7,583 nt of DNA from Bacteroidota bacterium (lineage in GTDB: Bacteria > Bacteroidota > Bacteroidia > UKL13-3): positions 1-7,583 of the forward strand of contig CANHRW010000095.1 in NCBI GenBank assembly GCA_947462865.1. Reading direction: 5' to 3'. The notes beneath the pieces were generated by a model. The model ran no database searches. It saw nothing but the letters and a program-made list of their open reading frames with translations, and was not told the origin of the DNA. The translations under genes were made by a program, and so were the position numbers. Shown piece by piece: positions 1 through 6,141 of the stretch (position 1 is the stretch's first letter; the number at the start of each line of letters is the position of its first letter).

Positions 1-770
1 TGAACGGTATACCCAAGCAAGTAACAGTTTCAGTAGGATTGTCTAATAGGTTTTCGCTCGAAGCAGTTGAGGAACTTTATGCTGGAATTAGACTGGCTTG
101 TAACCAATATAAAGTTGATTTAGTAGGTGGAGATACGGCAACTGCCAAACAAGGATTATTTATTAGTGTAACAGCAATTGGTGAAGTAGAGTCAGGTAAA
201 ATTGCATACCGAAGTGGCGCAAAACCTCTTGAACTAGTTGTTGTAACGGGTGATTTAGGTGCTGCCTATTGTGGCTACCAGGTTCTAGAAAGAGAAAAGC
301 GTATATTTTTAGACAATCCAAATGCACAACCTGACTTAGCTGGATATGATTACATCATAGAAAGACAATTAAAGCCTGAAGGTAGAAAAGACATTATAGA
401 ACTCTTAGAAAATTTAGGAGTAAATCCAACCTCAATGATAGACATCAGTGATGGTTTAGCTTCCGAATGTTTTCATTTGGCCAAACAATCAGGTGTTGGT
501 ATAACCCTCTATGAAGAAAAAGTACCTATAGATCCAACTACCTATAATTTTGCAAGAGAACTTGAGTTGGACCCAATATTAACTGCTTTAAGTGGGGGTG
601 AAGACTATGAGTTGCTCATGACCATTTCTCAACAAGATTATACCAAAATCGAGAACCATCCAGATTTTACAGTCATTGGTTTTGTGACAGAATCTACAGA
701 AGGCATGAATTTAATTTCAAAAGGAGGCCAAAAGCATCCTTTAAAAGCGCAAGGTTGGAAGGCATTTTAA
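1..770 (+). CDS. thiL: Thiamine-monophosphate kinase, 5'-truncated
   Basis: ThiL phosphorylates thiamine monophosphate with ATP to give thiamine diphosphate, the last step of cofactor synthesis in the cytoplasm. The reading frame enters at the left edge: the first full codon is at base 3, bases 1-2 are the end of a codon (probably ATG, an internal Met), and the stop is TAA at 768-770. About 255 residues are visible. For a family usually near 330-350 residues, roughly 80-90 N-terminal residues are missing, including the first metal/ATP-binding aspartates. Visible ThiL/PurM-superfamily signatures are VDLVGGDT (GGDT at 126-137), VVTGDLG (240-260), DISDGL (441-458) and SGGEDYELL (591-617), in the family order. 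The segment around EREKRIFLDNPNAQPDL resembles, from memory, an insertion usual in Bacteroidota ThiL. A TTG at 39 is not the start, because homology-like sequence continues upstream of it in frame. The next gene follows closely on the same strand. Confidence 0.95.
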   Translation, partial: NGIPKQVTVSVGLSNRFSLEAVEELYAGIRLACNQYKVDLVGGDTATAKQGLFISVTAIGEVESGKIAYRSGAKPLELVVVTGDLGAAYCGYQVLEREKRIFLDNPNAQPDLAGYDYIIERQLKPEGRKDIIELLENLGVNPTSMIDISDGLASECFHLAKQSGVGITLYEEKVPIDPTTYNFARELELDPILTALSGGEDYELLMTISQQDYTKIENHPDFTVIGFVTESTEGMNLISKGGQKHPLKAQGWKAF

Positions 771-813
771 TTTCGTGTATTTATTGTTAAGAATGTTTAT
801 TTTGCGGTTTACA

Positions 814-1815
814 ATGCGCATATTATCCATATTTTGCTTGCTTTTTGGTTGTGTTCTTTCTGCTAAAGCACAATTGTTACCTACGTTCGGGAATTCAAGA
901 ACAGGTGCTACAGGAATGCAGTTTTTAAAAGTTGTTCCTGATGCACGTTCATCGGCAATGGGAGGAGCAGTTGTGGGTATTAGCAATGATGCTTCTGCTA
1001 TGTTTTGGAACCCATCGGCAATTACCCAAACAGATTCAGCCAAATCAAGTTATTTATTGTCGCATACTTATTACACAGCAGCAAGCACTATAAGTATGGC
1101 GGCAGTTACTATTAAAACAGGAACCTTAAGTAGGTTGGGCATTCAAGCATTGTCTATGAATTACCCAAAGATGGAAGAGACAACAGAATTGCAGCCTTAT
1201 GGAACAGGAAGAACAGTCAACTTAAGTAACACCTTGCTGGGAGTAACATACGCTAAGATTTTAACTGACCATTTTAGTTTTGGTTTAAGCAGTAAATGGG
1301 CACACGAAGCTATCGGTGATGTACAAACAAATATGGTTTTGTTTGATTTAGGTTTAACATATGACATTGGCATTAAAAATGCACGTTTTGGCGTAGCGTT
1401 CTCAAATTTTGGGATGAATGTCAATCCGGAAGGTCAAGTTCAAATGGTGAATTTATCTGGTAACCAAATCAAAACTAGTTTTGGCGAAATTTCAGCACCT
1501 GGGATGTTTAGAATTGGGGGTGCTTTTGATCCAATTCACACCCCACTTAACCGATTAACTTTGGCTATGCAATTGAACCACCCTACTGACAACAATGAAA
1601 GTTTTGCTATTGGCACAGAATACGCATACAGGTCTATTCTCTGTGCAAGAGCAGGATGGGAGTTTGCAACTGATGAAGCAAGCTCATTTCCATCAACTGG
1701 TCTAGGGGTAAATATTCCTAGAAAATTTGGTGCATTTAGAGTTGATTACAGCTTGGTCAATAGAACAAGAATGGGTAATATGCACAGAATTACATTAATT
1801 GTAAAATTGTTTTAA
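814..1815 (+). CDS. PorV/PorQ-family outer-membrane beta-barrel protein
   Basis: The predicted product has 333 residues. With the ATG at 814 it starts with a compact Sec signal peptide (MRILSIFCLLFGCVLSAKA, probable cleavage before Gln20). Residues about 33-69 carry the N-terminal signature of PorV/PorQ (UPF0164-like) proteins: GMQFLKVVPDARSSAMGGA, then an S-x-D-A-S-A-M-F-W-N-P-S-A stretch. The rest is alternating hydrophobic/aromatic sequence rich in Gly and Asn, as expected for beta-strands, and it ends in the aromatic Phe333 typical of outer-membrane barrels. The family is related to FadL-type barrels and includes the type IX secretion subunits PorV (LptO) and PorQ. Nothing here identifies this copy as the secretion-system PorV itself, so no symbol is given. 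In-frame starts at 775 (GTG) and 793 (ATG) would lengthen the signal peptide N-region by 13 or 7 residues, and 793 remains possible. The gene lies 43 bases after thiL and 3 bases before a lipoprotein gene, suggesting translation-coupled expression with the latter. Confidence 0.85.
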   Translation: MRILSIFCLLFGCVLSAKAQLLPTFGNSRTGATGMQFLKVVPDARSSAMGGAVVGISNDASAMFWNPSAITQTDSAKSSYLLSHTYYTAASTISMAAVTIKTGTLSRLGIQALSMNYPKMEETTELQPYGTGRTVNLSNTLLGVTYAKILTDHFSFGLSSKWAHEAIGDVQTNMVLFDLGLTYDIGIKNARFGVAFSNFGMNVNPEGQVQMVNLSGNQIKTSFGEISAPGMFRIGGAFDPIHTPLNRLTLAMQLNHPTDNNESFAIGTEYAYRSILCARAGWEFATDEASSFPSTGLGVNIPRKFGAFRVDYSLVNRTRMGNMHRITLIVKLF

Positions 1816-1818
1816 CAT

Positions 1819-3081
1819 ATGAAAAGAATTCTAGGCTTATATTTCATTGGCTTGTCAATTTTGCTTTCTTCATGCAGTTTTTTTGGAGACAAAAACAACA
1901 ATACCGCAAAAGAGGTACTAGCCAAAGGCAGTATTGACCCTAATTATGGTTTAAACAATGTGGGTTATGTGCCGGTCTATCCTTTTATCAATAATGTAAA
2001 CAAGCCACTGGATATATTTTACGGATACGATGAATTAATATATGTGGTTGTTGATAACGACGAAACAACCATAGATGACAATGAAGTTTTGGTGTTCGAC
2101 CAAAAAACCACATTGAGTTTTAGGTTACAAATTCCAGGTGCAACAGACATTACTCAAGACAGGCGTTTGCATTGTTATGTTACAGGAAGGTATTACCCCG
2201 ACAAGCAAAACGCTCCGGATTTAGACTTAGCAGCTGTTTATCACATGACTGGATTGGGGTCTGGCCAATTACAGTTCTTAGATACTTTAAAGCATTTTCA
2301 ATGTGATGAAAGTAGAAGAAATACTTCATACAGAGGTCCAGATGATGAAGCGGTTAGGTTCACTGGCTTAGCTACTTTGTATGACAATACCTTATATGTT
2401 TCACGAACTGGTCCAAGAAATGATGTGAATAGTACAAATAGACCTGATAATGGAATATTAATCTTTTCACCTGAAGGGGAGAACATTGGTTTTTCAAATG
2501 GATTAAATACAAATGAATCGAGTATTAAATCGGTTGTTGGGGTAAGTGCGATTGCAACTTTGGCCGCACCACCGCAACGCATTTCTGGAATAAGCACTTC
2601 TAAAAATTTCTTCATGGCTTTAGGAGAAAATCAACAAGCCAATTTAGAATACAGAGCTCTGGGAATACAGGTAGTTCAAGACCCTGATTTGGGTTTAATT
2701 TATCAGGAGAACGCCAATTTCTTAAATTTTGATTATACCAAAGCAGACCGATTTATGTATGAAAGCAATCGGTTCAAAAAACCAGAAGATATTTATGTTT
2801 CACCCTCAGAAAACGGCTATATTTTTATAACAGATAGCGAAACAGATTCTTTGTACGTTTTTACATCTCTTGGATACGAAGGCGTAAATCCGCCAGCCAA
2901 TTCTAACTTCAAAAAGCAAGTCGTTGTATCTTTTGGAGGTAGTGGTAAAGATGGTACCGCAAGTGGTCCTTATCATTTCAAAAACCCAACAGGTGTTTGT
3001 TATTTTAACAGAACCATTTTTGTATGTGACAAAGACAACAATAGGGTTTGTCGATACCGCTTAAACGCTGATTTGCAATAA
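1819..3081 (+). CDS. Putative NHL/beta-propeller lipoprotein
   Basis: The 420-residue product begins with a type II signal peptide and lipobox (MKRILGLYFIGLSILLSSC, lipidation at Cys19). The residues after the cysteine (SFFGDK) do not show the acidic export signal described for surface-exposed lipoproteins in Flavobacterium and Capnocytophaga, so the membrane face is undetermined. The rest looks like a beta-propeller. Residues 387-413 are a clear NHL-type repeat (FKNPTGV, then IFVCDKDNNRVCRY), 318-348 a second one (FKKPEDI, then GYIFITDSETDSLYVF), and 62-94 (KPLDIF, then LIYVVVDN and VLVFDQ) a possible first blade. Cys394, Cys403 and Cys411 cluster in the last blade. No catalytic motif is recognisable. 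NHL propellers usually serve as binding scaffolds; the partner is unknown, but the 3-base spacing from the PorV-like gene makes that barrel the obvious candidate. The start ATG at 1819 is set by the signal peptide. Confidence 0.8.
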   Translation: MKRILGLYFIGLSILLSSCSFFGDKNNNTAKEVLAKGSIDPNYGLNNVGYVPVYPFINNVNKPLDIFYGYDELIYVVVDNDETTIDDNEVLVFDQKTTLSFRLQIPGATDITQDRRLHCYVTGRYYPDKQNAPDLDLAAVYHMTGLGSGQLQFLDTLKHFQCDESRRNTSYRGPDDEAVRFTGLATLYDNTLYVSRTGPRNDVNSTNRPDNGILIFSPEGENIGFSNGLNTNESSIKSVVGVSAIATLAAPPQRISGISTSKNFFMALGENQQANLEYRALGIQVVQDPDLGLIYQENANFLNFDYTKADRFMYESNRFKKPEDIYVSPSENGYIFITDSETDSLYVFTSLGYEGVNPPANSNFKKQVVVSFGGSGKDGTASGPYHFKNPTGVCYFNRTIFVCDKDNNRVCRYRLNADLQ

Positions 3082-3084
3082 CGA

Positions 3085-4083
3085 CTAGGCCTGGTGCCTT
3101 CTTTGTAATAGTTGCTTGAGTTCTGAAACCAGTGGATTTGTCTGCGAATCCCAATTAAATTGAATACCCAACTCTTGAAAGCGTTTCATGCCTTCTTCTA
3201 AATTTACTGCCTGATTTAATTTGTCTATTGCTTTGGCATATTCAACTACATTTTCTCCAAACAATTGATTGACAAATGCAATTTTTTTGTTTAAACCAAT
3301 TTCAGTTTTCATGTTTTCAATTGGAGCATCTATAGATTTTTCAATTATTGGATTGTTATGCAAAGTAACTTTTTCTGCCAATCGGTCGTTGAAACTAGGA
3401 TCAGCAGGAGCAATACTCTCATTAAAACTAACTTTTTTAACAGGATCTGGGTCTGGCATAACCGTTTTCTGAATGCGTTTGTTCTCAACAGCTTTATCAA
3501 TGTTAAATTCAGGCGGTGTTATGATAGAATGGCTTGTTTGAGCAGGGGGAATAGCTTGTATTTTAATTTCAGTTTCGATAGGAATTTGAGCTTCAACAAC
3601 CGGAGTCTCTAGTGTAAATTCAGTTGTTTTTTCTAGCTCATTTAATGTAGCTTTTTCAATATTTATTTGTTTGATGAACTCATTAAATGATTGTTGAATT
3701 GGGCTAATATCTGCTGGATTTTCAGGAACAATTTCAATTTCAGGTTCTGGCAGTTCAATGCTTGTTTGAATTGCAATCATAGGTTCAATTATTGCTTTGT
3801 GTATCTCTGTTTCAGGCATTTTAACACTAGGAACAGGCGTTTCTTCTAGAATAGCTTCTACAGGAGTTGCACTCATTGGAGTGGCTTCAGCACTTTCCCC
3901 TTTTATATCTTCAATTGCTGCTTCAGAGGTTTTGAGTTTTAAAACCAATTCAAACAATTCAATACAGTTTTTTTTGATTAATTCTTTATCGATGGCATTG
4001 AGTTCACCGTTTAATTGTTGAATGGCTAATTGCAAATCTTCTGACTTGCCTTTTATAGTATTGATTAATTGTATTGAGTTCAT
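3085..4083 (-). CDS. Uncharacterised Bacteroidota protein, disordered middle and C-terminal domain
   Basis: The product has 332 residues. It starts at the ATG at 4083-4081 and ends at TAG (3087-3085). I see no signal peptide or membrane segment, so it is probably cytoplasmic. Three parts are visible. Residues 1-60 are predicted helical and coiled-coil-like (LQLAIQQLNGELNAIDKELI). Residues 61-225 are rich in Pro, Glu, Ile and Thr, with repeated Pro-Glu motifs such as LPEPEIEIVPE, and look disordered. Residues 228-330 look folded and conserved, with SFNDRLAEK, then IGLNKKIAFVNQLFGENVVEY, AIDKLN and a C-terminal LLQRRH. From memory, this pattern (NDRLA ... IGLNDRF.F...LF ... Y ... RR) recurs at the C-terminus of hypothetical proteins across Bacteroidota; no function is known to me. 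The gene diverges from tdk over 104 bases and converges on the lipoprotein gene. No convincing promoter was found upstream. The reading is confident as a gene, not as to role. Confidence 0.85.
   Translation of the reverse strand: MNSIQLINTIKGKSEDLQLAIQQLNGELNAIDKELIKKNCIELFELVLKLKTSEAAIEDIKGESAEATPMSATPVEAILEETPVPSVKMPETEIHKAIIEPMIAIQTSIELPEPEIEIVPENPADISPIQQSFNEFIKQINIEKATLNELEKTTEFTLETPVVEAQIPIETEIKIQAIPPAQTSHSIITPPEFNIDKAVENKRIQKTVMPDPDPVKKVSFNESIAPADPSFNDRLAEKVTLHNNPIIEKSIDAPIENMKTEIGLNKKIAFVNQLFGENVVEYAKAIDKLNQAVNLEEGMKRFQELGIQFNWDSQTNPLVSELKQLLQRRHQA
3087..3106 (+). terminator. Possible weak terminator after the lipoprotein gene
   Basis: Just past the lipoprotein stop, AGGC (3087-3090) and GCCT (3096-3099) can pair around a 5-base loop, followed by the T-rich TCTTTG. 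The stem is only four base pairs and the T-tract is interrupted, so this is a tentative call. It lies inside the 3' coding end of the convergent gene, the only place available because the two stop codons are 3 bases apart. Confidence 0.22.
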
Positions 4084-4101
4084 AGAAAAATTGATCTACA
4101 C

Positions 4102-4138
4102 AAATGTTAAAAAACTTATTTAGTATTAATTAACATTT
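4102..4138. repeat. 9-bp inverted repeat in the divergent intergenic region
   Basis: AAATGTTAA (4102-4110) and TTAACATTT (4130-4138) are exact reverse complements separated by 19 bases. They lie between the start of the unknown gene (4083) and the tdk start (4188). In a transcript of the minus-strand gene this would be a weak, AT-only-apart-from-one-pair stem; as DNA it could be a binding site. Chance is a real alternative in sequence this AT-rich. Confidence 0.4.
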
Positions 4139-4191
4139 TTAGTGAGGCAGTGGCCAATTTAGTATATTCGCCTACAATTAACTAAAAATGT
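4133..4191. repeat. 11-bp inverted repeat reaching the tdk start codon
   Basis: ACATTTTTAGT (4133-4143) and ACTAAAAATGT (4181-4191) are exact reverse complements with a 37-base spacer. The right arm contains the tdk start codon (ATG at 4188-4190). The left arm overlaps the right arm of the neighbouring 9-bp repeat, so the same middle segment can pair with either side. If tdk is transcribed from the suggested promoter, the left arm is not in the mRNA, so any role would be at the DNA level. Confidence 0.4.
4139..4170 (+). promoter_or_regulatory. Candidate Bacteroidota-type promoter of tdk
   Basis: TATATTCG at 4163-4170 matches the Bacteroidota primary-sigma -7 element TAnnTTTG at five of six defined bases. 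TTAG at 4139-4142 is a one-mismatch version of the -33 TTTG element, with 20 bases between them. Transcription would start near 4177, leaving a leader of about 11 bases before the ATG at 4188. The match is based on consensus only, and such matches occur by chance in AT-rich DNA. Confidence 0.3.
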
Positions 4192-4787
4192 CTGAAGATC
4201 TGTTCATAGAACCAAGGTATGCAATTCAACACCGTAAAGGTTGGGTTGAAGTCATTTGCGGATCTATGTTTTCAGGAAAAACTGAAGAATTAATTAGGCG
4301 CTTAAACAGAGCAAAAATTGCAGGTCAGTCGGTTGAAATTTTTAAACCAATGATTGATACCAGGTATGATGAAACGGCAGTTGTTTCTCACAATGACAAT
4401 GCAATACCATCCACCCCAATCAATAGTTCATTGAATATGCTACTCATGAGAAACCAAGCTACTGTGGTTGGTATTGATGAAGCTCAGTTCTTTGATAATG
4501 AGTTGGTTTATGTGTGTGAAACCCTTGCCGAGCAAGGCGTACGCGTAATTATTGCCGGATTAGACATGGATTATTTAGGAAAGCCATTTGGACCAATGCC
4601 GCATTTGATGGCAGTTGCAGAATATGTAACAAAGGTTCATGCCATTTGTATGGTGTGTGGAGATTTGGCTACACATTCTTTCCGTAATCACACTGACCAA
4701 AGTTTAATTATGTTAGGTGAAAAAGACACTTACGAAGCCAGATGCAGGCATTGTTTTCATGTTGGCATGAGAGAAAATGATGTTTAA
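4188..4787 (+). CDS. tdk: Thymidine kinase (type II)
   Basis: Tdk phosphorylates thymidine to dTMP with ATP in the cytoplasmic pyrimidine salvage pathway. The 199-residue product has the normal length of the bacterial/TK1-like family. Residues 25-32 (GSMFSGKT) form the Walker A phosphate-binding loop. DEAQFF at 97-102 carries the Walker B aspartate and the catalytic base Glu98. GLDMDYLGKPFGPMP at 124-138 is the conserved segment near the substrate pocket. Four cysteines in two CxxC pairs (Cys154/157 in CMVC and Cys186/189 in CRHC) fit the structural zinc site, and LGEKDTYEARC precedes the second pair as in the family. The start ATG at 4188 is preceded by AACTAAAA, the A-rich context usual for this phylum, and gives a short N-terminal extension before GWVEVICG. 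It is divergent from the unknown gene and 111 bases upstream of a glycosyltransferase gene. Confidence 0.97.
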   Translation: MSEDLFIEPRYAIQHRKGWVEVICGSMFSGKTEELIRRLNRAKIAGQSVEIFKPMIDTRYDETAVVSHNDNAIPSTPINSSLNMLLMRNQATVVGIDEAQFFDNELVYVCETLAEQGVRVIIAGLDMDYLGKPFGPMPHLMAVAEYVTKVHAICMVCGDLATHSFRNHTDQSLIMLGEKDTYEARCRHCFHVGMRENDV

Positions 4788-4817
4788 ATCATGGAATCAA
4801 TTAAGTAAGGAAAACAC

Positions 4818-4847
4818 CTTGTAAATAGTCAAATTATAGTTAATTTG
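4818..4847 (+). promoter_or_regulatory. Candidate promoter of the glycosyltransferase gene
   Basis: In the 111-base gap after tdk, CTTG (4818-4821) and TTAATTTG (4840-4847) are each one mismatch from the Bacteroidota -33 (TTTG) and -7 (TAnnTTTG) elements, with 18 bases between them. This would put the transcription start near 4854, with a leader of about 45 bases. It suggests that the glycosyltransferase gene may be transcribed separately from tdk. Support is by consensus only. Confidence 0.28.
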
Positions 4848-4898
4848 TAAAAGAATTAGGTCTTGAAAAAGTAAACGTTATAAAGATAACCATTCAGC

Positions 4899-6131
4899 AT
4901 GTTACCAGAATACGATGTATTTATGTTCGGATTAACAAGAAGTGAGTTTTCACTTTCATCGGTATCTGTTGCATGGGCAAAGGAGTGGGCAAAAACAAAT
5001 AGGGTCTTTTACATAGATAGGCCCTATTCTTTACGTGATTTGTTAACTAAAATTGATGATGCCTCGTTCAGAGATAAGTTTTCTGCACTTTTTTTAGGTG
5101 AAAATATTTACAGAGAAATAAATTTTCCAACTGTTTCATTTACTCAAGTTACCCCTAGAATTACTTTACCAATTAACTTTTTGCCTGAAGGCAATTTCTA
5201 TACCTACATGAATCAATTGAACAACAAAGTGATTGATGATGTAGTTAAGAAAATTATAAAAGATTATGGGGTAAAAAATTATATTTTTTTTAATTCTTTT
5301 TGCCCAGTAACTAGCCCAGTTATTTCAAGAAAAATTCAGCCGCAACCCCTGGCTAATATTTATCAATCTTTAGATGAAATAAGTCAAGAACGGTATATTG
5401 CTAGACATGGTATCAACGCTGAGTTCAATGCCATGAGACAATGTGACATAGCAATAGGTACCTCTTCAGGTTTGTGTGACAGGCATGCCCGAGAAAATAA
5501 CAGACAGGTACATTTGCTAGCAAATGCAGCTGATTTTGATGTGTTTGAAAATGCAACCAATAAAGATTTACCAAAGCCTTTAGAATTTGAAACCGTAACC
5601 AAACCCATTATTTTATATACTGGCCATTACAGTGACTTAAGAATGGACCATGAATTGGTTAAAAAAATAGCTAATAAGTTCTCCGATTCTGCAGTTTACT
5701 TTGTAGGTACTTATGAGAAAAAAGACCTCATCAATCACGGGTTGAATTCTATTTCTAATTTACATTTTATAGGTTCTAGGCCAATAGAAAGCCTTCCAGC
5801 ATATTTAAAATATGCCCAAGTTGCCATTATCCCATACGTTACCAATGAGCTCACAAAGGGCATCTATCCGCTTAAAATAAACGAATACTTAGCTTCAGGT
5901 ACACCCTGTGTTTCTACTAGTTTTTCAAATGATATCAGAAGTTTTGAAGGTTTAATATACATCTCTAATACCCATGCAGAGTTTATAGATAATATTCAGA
6001 AAGCCATGGAGGAAAATACTGCCGATAAATTGTCGGAGCGAATTGCCCATGCAAGAGAAAATTCATGGAGAACACGCATTCAGAAATTAGAATCTATTAT
6101 TGCATCTTTTGTTGCAGGAGAAAAAGTTTAG
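4899..6131 (+). CDS. GT-B glycosyltransferase (GT4/group 1-like)
   Basis: The 410-residue product has the length and two-domain pattern of a GT-B retaining glycosyltransferase. These enzymes transfer a sugar from a nucleotide donor to a glycan or lipid acceptor, usually in surface polysaccharide synthesis on the cytoplasmic face of the membrane. The N-terminal half starts with YDVFMFGLTRSEFSLSSVSV and RVFYIDRPYS, like proteins of the TuaH-type group that begin with a D-V-[IL]-x-F strand. NIYQSLDEIS (153-162), DIAIGTSSGL (183-192) and VHLLANAADFDVF (204-216) match the acceptor-domain end and linker. The C-terminal Rossmann domain starts at PIILYTGHYS (236-245) and contains LHFIGSRPIESLPAYL (288-303), VAIIPY (308-313) and YPLKINEYLASGTPCVST (323-340), where Lys326 and Glu329 fit the donor-binding K/E motif. 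No signal peptide or membrane helix is seen. Donor and acceptor sugars cannot be told from sequence. No polysaccharide cluster surrounds it. The stop TAG (6129-6131) overlaps the convergent gene. Confidence 0.85.
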   Translation: MLPEYDVFMFGLTRSEFSLSSVSVAWAKEWAKTNRVFYIDRPYSLRDLLTKIDDASFRDKFSALFLGENIYREINFPTVSFTQVTPRITLPINFLPEGNFYTYMNQLNNKVIDDVVKKIIKDYGVKNYIFFNSFCPVTSPVISRKIQPQPLANIYQSLDEISQERYIARHGINAEFNAMRQCDIAIGTSSGLCDRHARENNRQVHLLANAADFDVFENATNKDLPKPLEFETVTKPIILYTGHYSDLRMDHELVKKIANKFSDSAVYFVGTYEKKDLINHGLNSISNLHFIGSRPIESLPAYLKYAQVAIIPYVTNELTKGIYPLKINEYLASGTPCVSTSFSNDIRSFEGLIYISNTHAEFIDNIQKAMEENTADKLSERIAHARENSWRTRIQKLESIIASFVAGEKV

Positions 6132-6141
6132 AAATCTAAAC
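6121..6141 (-). terminator. Probable intrinsic terminator of the minus-strand outer-membrane gene
   Basis: GTTTAGA (6126-6132) and TCTAAAC (6135-6141) form a perfect 7-bp inverted repeat with a 2-base centre, realistically a 6-bp stem with a 4-base loop in RNA. Read on the minus strand, the hairpin is followed directly by TTTTT (6125-6121), the layout of a Rho-independent terminator. On the plus strand it is preceded by A's and followed by CCCAATG, so it would not act there. The stem is AT-rich with two G-C pairs, which limits confidence. Both convergent stop codons lie in its left arm. Confidence 0.5.

Noticed and set aside
39..41. TTG as the start of the thiL gene
   Set aside because: The frame stays open to the left edge, and the 12 codons before it (NGIPKQVTVSVG) fit ThiL, so the gene is simply cut by the window.
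775..813. Longer starts for the PorV-like gene (GTG 775, ATG 793)
   Set aside because: They add residues ahead of an already complete signal peptide. The ATG at 814 gives the more standard one, though 793 cannot be excluded.
741..1043. Minus-strand open frame opposite the thiL end and the PorV-like start
   Set aside because: Its translation shows no domain or signal peptide, and it lies antisense to two well-supported genes. Similar antisense frames within the lipoprotein, unknown, PorV-like and glycosyltransferase genes were dismissed for the same reason.
4116..4136. Six-codon minus-strand mini-ORF (MLINTK) upstream of the unknown gene, with an ACTAAAAATG start context
   Set aside because: It is very short and AT-rich, with no attenuator codons or following terminator. 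It is probably a by-product of the inverted repeat.
4807..4820. AAGG/CCTT hairpin after tdk as a terminator
   Set aside because: The stem is four base pairs and no T-tract follows; it also overlaps the candidate -33 element.
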